Origin: UBA2160 sp964588665
Lineage (GTDB): Bacteria; Chloroflexota; Dehalococcoidia; Lucifugimonadales; UBA1123
DNA length: 29,475 nt
Direction: 5' to 3'
NCBI GenBank assembly: GCA_964588665.1
Contig: CAZPQQ010000038.1
Location: 1 to 29,475, forward strand
Part shown: piece after piece, positions 16,873-24,354 of the stretch
Layout: each line of letters opens with the position of its first letter
Position numbering within the stretch: position 1 is the stretch's first letter
The notes under the pieces: generated by a model
Database searches by the model: none
Seen by the model: only the letters and a program-made list of their open reading frames with translations
What the model was told of the DNA's origin: nothing
Made by a program: the position numbers and the translations under genes

Positions 16873-17934
16873 ATGACCGATAACCGAATCAGAATCCTGC
16901 TGTTGGCCGATACTCACCTCGGTTACGACTTTCCGGTGCGACCGCGCGTCGAGAGGCGCCGGCGAGGACCGGATTTCTTCGACAACTTCCAACGCGTCCT
17001 CGACCACGCGGCTCGCACGGAGCCCGACATGGTCATCGACGGCGGAGACTTTTTCTTTCGGGCCAGAGTGCCTCCGAAAATCGTGGACATATCGTACGAG
17101 ATGCTCTACAAGTTCGCGCACACGGGCATTCCCACGCTCATAGTTCCCGGCAATCACGAACGTTCCCGGCTGCCGCCGTCGATATGGCTGGGGCACCCGA
17201 ACATCCACGTGTTCGACCGACCCAGAACGTTCCGAATAGAGACGGCAGACGGCGCCGTGGCCGTGGCGGGTTTCCCGTTCGTTCGAGGTGAACTTCGTGA
17301 GCAGCTCCGCTCCGTGATCGCCGAAACTGAGTGGAACGACATCTCGGCCGACGTCAAGTTGCTTTGCATGCATCAGGCAATCGCCGGGGCGCAAGTCGGC
17401 ACGTCAAATTACACGTTTCGGACCGCCAAAGACGTCGTCCAGATGGGGGACATACCGCCTGAGTTCGATGCGGTGCTCGCTGGGCACATCCACCGGGCGC
17501 AAGTCCTGAAACGGCCTCGTGAGCAAGGCGACATGCCGGTGATCTACCCTGGCTCGACGGAACGGACTTCGTTCGCCGAGCGGTACGAGCCCAAGGGGTT
17601 TTACGAAATCGACATCATCGACGAACACAACGGTGATCGCCGCAAAGTCGAAGCGCGATTCCACGAGCTCCCTACTCGTCCGATGGTGGACGTGGCCATC
17701 GACGGCATCGAGTCGCCCGATCAGTTGAACATCTTCTTGCGGGAGCAGTCGGCGGACCTTGACGCGGATGCCGTCGTGCGGATCACATGCGACAACAAGC
17801 TCGACGAACCGATCCGGAGTCGGTTGACGGCTTCGTTTCTCCGATCGGTGTTCCCTGCCACGATGAGCGTCCAACTGGGCGTCAACCTGTACGGCGAAGA
17901 GCGCAAGCCACGGAAATCGGATCGATGGACTTAG
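16873..17934 (+). CDS. SbcD/Mre11-like metallophosphoesterase
   Basis: A 353-residue calcineurin-like phosphoesterase close to the SbcD nuclease subunit. Metal-site motifs are complete: LADTHLG (D13, H15), IDGGD (D59), PGNHE (N94, H95), CMHQ (H167) and AGHIH (H205, H207). After the catalytic domain a capping region of about 100 residues ends in KPRKSDRWT. SbcD normally works with the SbcC ATPase in double-strand-break processing, but no SbcC gene is adjacent, so the role may differ. The chosen ATG gives the N-terminus typical of the family. In-frame starts at 16819 (TTG) and 16840 (ATG) are possible, and none has a clear ribosome-binding site. Confidence 0.88.
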   Translation: MTDNRIRILLLADTHLGYDFPVRPRVERRRRGPDFFDNFQRVLDHAARTEPDMVIDGGDFFFRARVPPKIVDISYEMLYKFAHTGIPTLIVPGNHERSRLPPSIWLGHPNIHVFDRPRTFRIETADGAVAVAGFPFVRGELREQLRSVIAETEWNDISADVKLLCMHQAIAGAQVGTSNYTFRTAKDVVQMGDIPPEFDAVLAGHIHRAQVLKRPREQGDMPVIYPGSTERTSFAERYEPKGFYEIDIIDEHNGDRRKVEARFHELPTRPMVDVAIDGIESPDQLNIFLREQSADLDADAVVRITCDNKLDEPIRSRLTASFLRSVFPATMSVQLGVNLYGEERKPRKSDRWT

Positions 17935-18032
17935 AGGGGGAGAACCCACATCGGTGAAGCGATCTGCGACGGGGCTTGCATCGCGATGTGTGACCTGGGA
18001 AGATCGCTAGTAGCCAGCCAGGGAGGATTTCT

Positions 18033-18404
18033 ATGGAATCGCAGACAGAGGAGATCAAACAGCTCGAGGGATCACAGACCATTGCCGTGGTGGGGTTCTC
18101 GCCTCGTCCGGAGCGGCCCAGCCACTACGTCGCCAAGTATTTGCAGGAGGTCGGCTATCGGGTCATTCCGGTCAATCCGACGCTCGAGGAAGGCCTTGGC
18201 GAACGTTGCTACCCGGACCTGGAATCGATCCCCGACCGGATCGACATGGTGGACATATTCCGGAGGTCGGAGTTCGTCGGGCCGGTCGTCGACAGCGCAA
18301 TCGCGATCGGCGCGAAGTTCGTTTGGATGCAGGACGGCGTAGTGGACGAGGAGGCCGCCGCGCGTGCCACGGCCGCGGGGTTGTCTGTCGTCATGGACGA
18401 TTGA
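18033..18404 (+). CDS. CoA-binding domain protein (CoA_binding_2, YccU-like)
   Basis: A 123-residue Rossmann-type protein. The stretch IAVVGFSPRPERPSHYVAKY (17-36), followed by GYRVIPVNPT (41-50) and then MVDIFRRSE, FVWMQDGVVDEEAA and the terminal VVMDD, is typical of the stand-alone CoA-binding family related to succinyl-CoA synthetase alpha. The molecular role of these small proteins is not settled. The ATG at 18033 has AGGGAGGA about seven bases upstream. It is preceded by the metallophosphoesterase gene at 98 bases and may be co-transcribed. Length is near the family norm of about 125-140. Confidence 0.9.
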   Translation: MESQTEEIKQLEGSQTIAVVGFSPRPERPSHYVAKYLQEVGYRVIPVNPTLEEGLGERCYPDLESIPDRIDMVDIFRRSEFVGPVVDSAIAIGAKFVWMQDGVVDEEAAARATAAGLSVVMDD

Positions 18405-18574
18405 ACGCTGCGCGTGCATCGTCGCCAGTTCGGCGACGCTGAATAGCGAGGATCGTGGCGCCCATGTTTGCGGTCATTTATCCTAGGATATCTTGAACGT
18501 ACGCATCGACTAGCATTGGCTCCCCAGGGCCTCAACTCGCCGCAGGCGCGTAAAGCTCATGTCCTACGGGACAC

Positions 18575-18610
18575 AAAAACAGCGCCGCCTCTACAAATCA
18601 GGCGGCGCTG
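18575..18610 (-). terminator. Rho-independent terminator of the crotonase/120-residue protein operon
   Basis: On the minus strand, a perfect 10-pair GC-rich stem (18610-18601 with 18589-18580) closes an 11-base loop and is followed by TTTTT (18579-18575). It lies 33 bases past the stop of the gene at 18643-19005. It is the clearest intrinsic terminator in the window. Confidence 0.85.
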
Positions 18611-18642
18611 CCGATATGCCGAGGTCAGTCGACCAGTCAGGG

Positions 18643-19005
18643 TTAGGCCAGAATCGATTCCTGGTAGAGACCGAACCTCTGCCGGATCATGTCACAAGCC
18701 ATCTCCAGGCCGTCCATCACCTGTTCGGAGTTCGTGCCGTCCAAGAACGTTCCTGTGATCGCGGACTCGCCGAAGGTCGCGGCGATGCGAGGCCTGTACA
18801 GCCATCGCGAGTAGCCCCTGCCCCAATCGGCCAGCACAGGCGACGTTTCCACGTTCATCTGCACGGCGCTGCCGGTCGCGGCGTTGATGGCCTCCAACCG
18901 GAACCCGATGGCGCCGGATTCGTCTTTGGCGCTGAGTTGGAACTCAATTCCGGCGTTCGGAAAAGCAACCTTCAATTCGATGTTCACTGCTTCGTTTGCG
19001 CTCAT
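18643..19005 (-). CDS. Protein of unknown function (120 residues)
   Basis: I do not recognise this protein. It starts MSANEAVNIELKVAF at an ATG with AAAGG about nine bases upstream. The N-terminal half looks strand-rich and the end is helical (SEQVMDGLEMACDMIRQRFG). There is no signal peptide or membrane segment. It lies 93 bases downstream of the crotonase gene on the same strand and is followed directly by an intrinsic terminator. It is therefore probably the last gene of that operon. Confidence 0.75.
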   Translation of the reverse strand: MSANEAVNIELKVAFPNAGIEFQLSAKDESGAIGFRLEAINAATGSAVQMNVETSPVLADWGRGYSRWLYRPRIAATFGESAITGTFLDGTNSEQVMDGLEMACDMIRQRFGLYQESILA

Positions 19006-19098
19006 TGATCTTTACCTTTCGTGTCATGCATCGGTCTGGGATGAATCTTTCGCCGGACGCCTTAACCGACTTCCGAGCGACGTCTTTGGGTCGTCCGG

Positions 19099-19887
19099 CT
19101 AGTCTGTGTTGACCAACGGAAGGTTCTTTGACGGATCGATCGGGCGCCGCTCGATGAACGCCAATCTGCGCTCTTCGGCTTCGTCCGACGTGATGTAGTT
19201 GGGCGCATACCGTCCCGCGGCGGCCGGGATATCCTCCATGTACTTGGTAACTTCGTTGAAGGTAAGCTTCTGAAGCTGAAGGATGACGGGGCTGTTGTTC
19301 TTGATGAGAGCACAGTATCGATCCACCTCCGCGGCGAGTTTGTCGTGCGTCACCACGGAGTTGACCAAACCCATGTCGAAGGCCTGCTGGCCGCTGTATT
19401 GCTGGGTTAGCATCCACATCTCTCGAGCGCGCTTTTGCCCGAGGATCTGCGCGAGATAGGCCACGCCAAATCCCGTGGCCGGGCTCCCCACCCTGGGTCC
19501 GGTTTGACCGAACGTTGAGCGGGTGGACGCGACCGTGAAATCGCAAAGATACGCGAGAATGTTTCCGGAACCGATCGCGAAGCCGTCCACCTCGGCGATC
19601 ACGGGTTTCGGCAGGTTCCTGATGATCGCCGTGTAGTCCACATCCGGATCGCCGGAATACTCAGGGCTGCTGCGGTCCTCGGCCTGGTCTCTGCCGGAGC
19701 AGAAGGCGTTGGGTCCTGAGCCGGCGACAACGACCGCGCGAACGCTTGGGTCCGCACCCGCCTCTTTCAGAGCGACCGCCATCTCGTCAGTCGTCTTACC
19801 TCTCAAGGCGTTGTATACTTCGGGCCGGTTGATGGTGATCCGCGCGATCCCATCGTCGACAGAATAGAGAACATCCGTAAATCGCAT
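19099..19887 (-). CDS. Enoyl-CoA hydratase/isomerase family protein (MenB/BadI-like crotonase)
   Basis: A 262-residue crotonase-fold enzyme acting on a CoA thioester. Seen: the oxyanion-hole stretches AFCSGRDQ (61-68) and AEVDGFAIGSGNILA (99-112), and the block STFGQTGPRVGS (124-135). This block and AREMWMLTQQYSGQQAFDMGLVNSVV resemble MenB (dihydroxynaphthoyl-CoA synthase) and BadI (ring-opening hydrolase) more than ordinary enoyl-CoA hydratases. The MenB-type GSFDGGYG is GSPATGFG here, so the MenB reaction is doubtful. No other men genes are nearby. The start is set at ATG 19887, where family homology begins, with AAGGAG about 11 bases upstream; an earlier in-frame start exists at 19917. It is divergent from thiL. 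Confidence 0.88.
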   Translation of the reverse strand: MRFTDVLYSVDDGIARITINRPEVYNALRGKTTDEMAVALKEAGADPSVRAVVVAGSGPNAFCSGRDQAEDRSSPEYSGDPDVDYTAIIRNLPKPVIAEVDGFAIGSGNILAYLCDFTVASTRSTFGQTGPRVGSPATGFGVAYLAQILGQKRAREMWMLTQQYSGQQAFDMGLVNSVVTHDKLAAEVDRYCALIKNNSPVILQLQKLTFNEVTKYMEDIPAAAGRYAPNYITSDEAEERRLAFIERRPIDPSKNLPLVNTD

Positions 19888-20033
19888 TGTATTTGCGTCT
19901 CCTTGATAAGGGCTCAACGTCTCGCAGTTCGATTGCCGCCGCCAGCGTCGATCGACGCACCGGCGGCTCGATCAACAGGATGCTGACCCTGTCGGACGTA
20001 GCGTATTGTAACACCAGTCACGGACCGCAATTG

Positions 20034-20062
20034 TTGTGCCGACAAATACCTGTGCGTATAAT
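20034..20062 (+). promoter_or_regulatory. Promoter predicting a leaderless thiL transcript
   Basis: A perfect -10 TATAAT (20057-20062) lies 17 bases after TTGTGC (20034-20039), a partial -35. The expected transcription start, seven bases past the -10, is 20069, which is the A of the thiL ATG. There is no ribosome-binding site before that ATG. This points to leaderless translation. Confidence 0.6.
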
Positions 20063-20068
20063 GCGCCC

Positions 20069-21088
20069 ATGCTTGTTCAGGACATCGGAGAGTTTGACCT
20101 GATTAACGCGCTAGTCGGCTCGATTGCGGCACGAAACGACCAGCTCGAATCGGCCCTTGAAAGCGCAGGAGCGTGCCTCGATCTTGGAATTGGCGACGAT
20201 GCCGCGTCCTGGTCGCTGGCAGGCGATGTGGTGGCGACGACCGACACGATGGTGGACGGCGTCCATTTCATCGCCGATCAGATCGGGTGGAGCGACCTGG
20301 GCTACAAGGCGATTGCCACCAACCAGAGCGACATCGCGGCCATGGGATGCATCCCGACGTTCGCGCTGATCACGCTGGGGCTTCGAGGTGATCTGTCAGT
20401 CGAAAGCCTCAAGGAGATGTACTCCGGAATGGCGGACGCCTGCGAGCAGAGCGGTGGCGTGATCGCAGGGGGAGACGTTGTGAAATCACCCGTCTTCTTC
20501 GTAACAGTGGCCCTGGAGGGCATGACGTCCGGCGCGGGCAGGCTGATGCGCAGGGACAGCGCCAAGCCTGGGGACCTGATCGGAGTGACCGGCAATCTTG
20601 GCTGCTCCGGCGGCGGTCTGAGGCTGCTCATGGACGGCGGCGACGCGACGGACGACCAACGCTCGCACCTAACCTCGGCGCATTGGCGACCGACGCCGCG
20701 TGTGACCGAGGGCGTGGCGCTGCAGAGCATCGGAGTCAGGACAGCCATGGATGTGAGCGACGGCCTGCTGGACGACCTGGGCAAGCTGTGCAAGGCCAGC
20801 GGAGTCGGCGCATCGCTGAGGGCCGCAGACATCCCCGCGGACGATACATTGAGATCGGCCTTCCCAGACGATTGGCTGAGCCTGGCGCTCGGCGGAGGCG
20901 AGGATTACGAGTTGTTGTTCACAGCGCCTCCGGAGATCATGGAGCAGGCTGTCCGCGAGTTGGAGACGCCGGTGAGCGTAATCGGCGTCGTTCGGGACGG
21001 GCCTCCGTTGGTCGAGGTTTTGGATGAGGCCGGCGCCCCAATAACGATTGCGTCAGGCGGTTGGGACCATTTTTCGAGACCGGATTGA
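20069..21088 (+). CDS. thiL: Thiamine-monophosphate kinase
   Basis: ThiL phosphorylates thiamine monophosphate to thiamine pyrophosphate in the cytoplasm, the last step of cofactor synthesis. The 339-residue protein has the family order: LGIGDDAASW, VATTDTMVDGVHF, the stretch KAIATNQSDIAAMGCIPTFA, IAGGDVVKSP, KPGDLIGVTGNLGCSGGGL, AMDVSDGLLDDLGKL and LALGGGEDYELLF. Metal and nucleotide Asp clusters are all present. An earlier in-frame start at 20036 would add 11 residues, but the promoter places transcription start at the ATG at 20069. No other thiamine gene is near. A palindromic element follows the stop by 2 bases. Confidence 0.95.
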   Translation: MLVQDIGEFDLINALVGSIAARNDQLESALESAGACLDLGIGDDAASWSLAGDVVATTDTMVDGVHFIADQIGWSDLGYKAIATNQSDIAAMGCIPTFALITLGLRGDLSVESLKEMYSGMADACEQSGGVIAGGDVVKSPVFFVTVALEGMTSGAGRLMRRDSAKPGDLIGVTGNLGCSGGGLRLLMDGGDATDDQRSHLTSAHWRPTPRVTEGVALQSIGVRTAMDVSDGLLDDLGKLCKASGVGASLRAADIPADDTLRSAFPDDWLSLALGGGEDYELLFTAPPEIMEQAVRELETPVSVIGVVRDGPPLVEVLDEAGAPITIASGGWDHFSRPD

Positions 21089-21090
21089 AC

Positions 21091-21182
21091 GGTCGTAGGG
21101 GAGGGTTTTCAACCCTCCCGAGGCGTCCATGACACGACAAGCAGGCGATGATTAGCCAGTGTGCAAACCCTCTCCTACGACC
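21091..21182. repeat. MITE/REP-like palindromic element
   Basis: Two 20-base arms, 21091-21110 and 21163-21182, are inverted copies with 18 of 20 identical and enclose about 52 bases. The left arm also forms its own hairpin (9-pair stem 21099-21107 with 21111-21119, 3-base loop). The element starts two bases past the thiL stop and may also act as an end-of-transcript structure. No transposase is encoded. Confidence 0.6.
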
Positions 21183-21242
21183 AATGTTAAGTAACGTATT
21201 TGGAGCGCTGACAAGGCGGATTGAAGCGAAGGAGGCAGAGAC

Positions 21243-22835
21243 ATGTCAACGAATGCCCGAGCAAGGCGCTCGCTTGCGCCATACGAGTCCTATCCGATGC
21301 AGGACATCTTGACGCGGACGGCCCAAAGGCTTCCCGGCAAGACCGCCGTGATCGACGGAGATCGCACGTTCACCTATCGTGAACTGGACGACCTCAGCGA
21401 TAAGTTCGCGGCGGCTCTTGCGGCATCCGGCATCTCCAAAGGAGATCGGGTCGGCCTGCTCTCTCCCAATTGCGTCGAGTTCGTCATCGCGTTCTATGGC
21501 ATCGCCAAAACCGGGGCGATTACTTCGACGATCAATTCAGGATACCGAGAGCACGAGATCGCCCACCAGCTCAACAACAGCGAGGCCGAGACCCTGATCG
21601 TCCATCAGGCGCTCGCCGACATGGCCGACGCCGCCCGCCCGATGGTGGACGGTCTGAAGCACACGATTTCGATCACGCCGGACTCGATCGATGCGTCGTC
21701 GTTTTGGGGCATGATCGAAAATGCGCCATCATCGAGGCCTTCGGTGCAGATCGACCCCAAAGAGGATCTGGTCGCGCTTCCCTACTCGTCCGGCACCACC
21801 GGATTGTCGAAAGGGGTGATGCTGACACACCACAACCTCACGTCCAACCTCAAGCAACTCGTCGGCCACCCAGACGAAGGCGCCTCGGTCAACGAGGACG
21901 ACATTGTGTTGGTCCACCTGCCGCTATTCCACATCTACGGTCTTGAGGTGTTGATGAACGGCTGCATCGGAACCGGAGCGACCCAGGTGATGATGGGACG
22001 CTTCGACATCGAGGAGTTCCTGCAGCTCCTGTCCAACCACAAAGTGACTGTGCTGTTCACGGTGCCCCCTGTTGGTTTGGGATTAACCCAATACCCTGGC
22101 GTGCCCAACTACGACCTGTCCTCGCTCAGGCTGGGCTTCTTCGGCGCGGCGCCGCTGTCCGCCGACATGCAATCGCGCATCCAGGACGTTCTCGGCTTCC
22201 CGATCATCCAGGGTTACGGCATGACCGAAACGTCGCCTGTCACCAACTTCGACTTCATGGAGCCGGAGTTCGCTCGGCTCGGTTCCATCGGTCCCGCCGT
22301 GTCCGACACGGAAGAAAAAGTCGTCGATGTGGAAACCGGGACCACCGAAGTTCCGCGCGGCGAGCCCGGCGAGTTGATGGTTCGCGGTCCGCAGGTGATG
22401 AAAGGCTACTACAACAACGCCGAGGCCACTGCCGAAACCATCACCGAGGACGGCTGGATACACACCGGCGACATCGTGAAAATGGACGAGGACGGCTACG
22501 TGTGGGTTCTGGACCGCAAAAAAGAACTCATAAAGTACAAGGGCTTCCAGGTCCCACCCGCGGAGCTAGAGGGCATCCTGCTCGAGCATCCGGGAATCGC
22601 CGACGCCGCCGTCATCGGCAAGCTCGACGACGAGTCCGGCGAGATCCCCAAAGCCTTCGTCGTCCGAGCCGCCAACGCCGACGTGTCAGACGCCGACGTC
22701 ACGGCCTTCGTGCGCGGCAAGGTCGCGACCTTCAAGCAGATCCGCGAGGTGGAGTTCGTCGACGCCATTCCCAAAAACGCCTCTGGCAAGATCCTCCGCC
22801 GAGTCCTAATCGACCAGGAGCGCGGCGAGGGGTAG
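21243..22835 (+). CDS. Acyl-CoA synthetase (AMP-forming; 4-coumarate/long-chain acyl-CoA ligase-like)
   Basis: A 530-residue ANL-superfamily ligase that activates a carboxylic acid to its CoA thioester through an acyl-adenylate. Motifs in order: the P-loop YSSGTTGLSKG (181-191), GYGMTETSP (324-332), GELMVRGPQVMKGYY (376-390), DGWIHTGD (403-410, D410), the hinge DRKKELIKYKGFQVPPAELE (424-443), and the catalytic lysine in PKNASGKILRR (K517). It is complete and of normal length. The overall pattern is closest to 4-coumarate-CoA ligase-like enzymes; the acid cannot be predicted. The ATG at 21243 has AAGGAGG seven bases upstream. It converges with the serine hydrolase gene (22-base gap). Confidence 0.93.
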   Translation: MSTNARARRSLAPYESYPMQDILTRTAQRLPGKTAVIDGDRTFTYRELDDLSDKFAAALAASGISKGDRVGLLSPNCVEFVIAFYGIAKTGAITSTINSGYREHEIAHQLNNSEAETLIVHQALADMADAARPMVDGLKHTISITPDSIDASSFWGMIENAPSSRPSVQIDPKEDLVALPYSSGTTGLSKGVMLTHHNLTSNLKQLVGHPDEGASVNEDDIVLVHLPLFHIYGLEVLMNGCIGTGATQVMMGRFDIEEFLQLLSNHKVTVLFTVPPVGLGLTQYPGVPNYDLSSLRLGFFGAAPLSADMQSRIQDVLGFPIIQGYGMTETSPVTNFDFMEPEFARLGSIGPAVSDTEEKVVDVETGTTEVPRGEPGELMVRGPQVMKGYYNNAEATAETITEDGWIHTGDIVKMDEDGYVWVLDRKKELIKYKGFQVPPAELEGILLEHPGIADAAVIGKLDDESGEIPKAFVVRAANADVSDADVTAFVRGKVATFKQIREVEFVDAIPKNASGKILRRVLIDQERGEG

Positions 22836-22857
22836 GCGCGGTCGTCGGAAGCGCGCG

Positions 22858-24003
22858 TTAAGGCTCGATGATGCTGGCGTGGGCCAGGTTGCTGACCTGG
22901 TCCAGGCGGATGCTGTGGAAAGGCTCCGGGGACTGGGTGTTGGACAGGTAGCTGAACGACACGCCGGAGTCGGGGTCGGCCCAGGAGTACGAGGAGCCGG
23001 CGCCTCCGTGGCCGTATGTGTTCGGCGAGGCGATCGTGCCGAGGCCGCGAATGGTCGGGGTGTAGCCTCGGACGTGGGGGCCGAGGCCTCGATGCATGGT
23101 CATTCCCATCCCTTCGTCGAATCGATCGCCGGTGTGGTTTCTGGTGGCGAACTGTATGACGCGAGGACTCAGGACGCGTGTGCCGTTGAGAACTCCGCCC
23201 GCTGCAAGCATCTGGTAGAAGGCCGCCATGCCCGCCGCTGTTCCGTACCCTCCGCCGCCTGGTATTCCGGCTGCTTTGTGCTCAGAGCTGTTGTAACGGG
23301 TCGGAGCGACGGGGGCGCCGTCCTCGTCGACGCGCATGTCGGCGCACCGGCTCTGAGGGTCGCCCGGCACGCCGACGTAGACGTGGTCCGCCAGCCCGAT
23401 GGGCGCCAGCAGATCGTTTCTGACGACTTCGCGGTAGTCGCGGCCGGTAATCGCTTCGACGAGGACCATGGCCGCCCAATGGGCGGAACCGCCGTGGTAC
23501 GCGATCCTGGAGCCTGGGGTCCAGTCCAGCGTGAAACCGCACACCTCTTGCCTGAGCAGATCGTGATCCTCCCACGCGTCCTCGGACACTTCGGCATTGG
23601 GGAATCCGCCTTGATGGGTGAGCAACTCGAAAAGCGTGACGTCTGCTTTGCCGTGGCTGCCGAACTCCGGGACGTGGTCTGAGATCTTGTCCGCGAACCG
23701 AATGGCGCCGTTGTCGACGAGCTGCCAGACGGCGGCGGTGACCAGCACTTTGGTCTGCGAGAACAGGAGCCACAGCGTCGAGTCGACGGCGGGCGCCGAC
23801 GGGTCGACGGTCGCGCGGCCAAACGTCCGAAGTCGGGCGATCTTGCCATGACGAGCCACGGCGTACTGTGCGCCGGGGTATCGGCCAGCTTCGATGTGGC
23901 TTTCGATCAGCTTGTCGAGCCGGTCGAGCCTCTGTGCGTCTAGACCGGCGGCGTCAGGGGAAGTCGACTCAAGAGGAATGGAGATGCGGGTCTCTGTGGC
24001 CAT
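22858..24003 (-). CDS. Beta-lactamase-fold serine hydrolase (class C / EstB-like)
   Basis: A 381-residue serine hydrolase of the beta-lactamase/penicillin-binding fold, probably an esterase or peptidase rather than a lactamase. Seen: the nucleophile motif S-x-x-K in FSQTK (S82, K85), the second motif Y-H-G (Y169) in place of Y-x-N, and the third motif HGG (332-334) in YGHGGAGSSYSW. There is no signal peptide, so it is cytoplasmic as written. The ATG at 24003 has GGAG five bases upstream. It converges with the acyl-CoA synthetase gene, and the 351-base region upstream carries two palindromic elements. Confidence 0.9.
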   Translation of the reverse strand: MATETRISIPLESTSPDAAGLDAQRLDRLDKLIESHIEAGRYPGAQYAVARHGKIARLRTFGRATVDPSAPAVDSTLWLLFSQTKVLVTAAVWQLVDNGAIRFADKISDHVPEFGSHGKADVTLFELLTHQGGFPNAEVSEDAWEDHDLLRQEVCGFTLDWTPGSRIAYHGGSAHWAAMVLVEAITGRDYREVVRNDLLAPIGLADHVYVGVPGDPQSRCADMRVDEDGAPVAPTRYNSSEHKAAGIPGGGGYGTAAGMAAFYQMLAAGGVLNGTRVLSPRVIQFATRNHTGDRFDEGMGMTMHRGLGPHVRGYTPTIRGLGTIASPNTYGHGGAGSSYSWADPDSGVSFSYLSNTQSPEPFHSIRLDQVSNLAHASIIEP

Positions 24004-24102
24004 GTGCGCTCCTTCGGCGATTCGCGATCTGATTCAATTCGTTGCCGCCACAACCCGAGTGCGTCGTTCCCAGTGTCCTACCAAGTAACAGGTCCAATTT
24101 CC

Positions 24103-24189
24103 CATCCTGAGCGAAGCCGAAGGATCTGGCTAGATGCGAAACTTGTCTCCCTGCGGGGCCCCAGATGCTTCGCCTGCGGTCTCAGCATG
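24103..24189. repeat. Palindromic repeat element (CATCCTGAG...CTCAGCATG type)
   Basis: The left arm 24103-24129 and right arm 24161-24189 are imperfect inverted copies (about four mismatches and a 2-base gap) around a 31-base centre. Arms reading CATCCTGAGCGAAG and its complement resemble short dispersed repeats I recall from many environmental bacterial genomes; this is recollection, not a search. It lies upstream of the serine hydrolase gene. Confidence 0.55.
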
Positions 24190-24278
24190 ACAGTCTGCAA
24201 ACGACCGATGCTTCCATATGCATTGTCCGTCGTGCTGACATAACGTTGCTCACCACGAACGAAAAAGCCCTTACTCTG

Positions 24279-24343
24279 TTCGACCTGAGTCCTGACACAT
24301 CGGGATCCTGGCCCCGATTACATCGGGGTCGGGACTTGTCGAA
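24279..24343. repeat. Second palindromic element, next to aminotransferase 3' end
   Basis: The arm TTCGACCTGAGTCCTGAC (24279-24296) is matched in inverse by 24328-24343. Inside it a 7-pair hairpin with a 3-base loop lies at 24312-24328 (CCCCGAT with ATCGGGG). It is 11 bases past the aminotransferase stop (minus strand) but has no T-run, so it looks more like a dispersed repeat than an ordinary terminator. Confidence 0.5.
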
Positions 24344-24354
24344 GACTCGCGACG

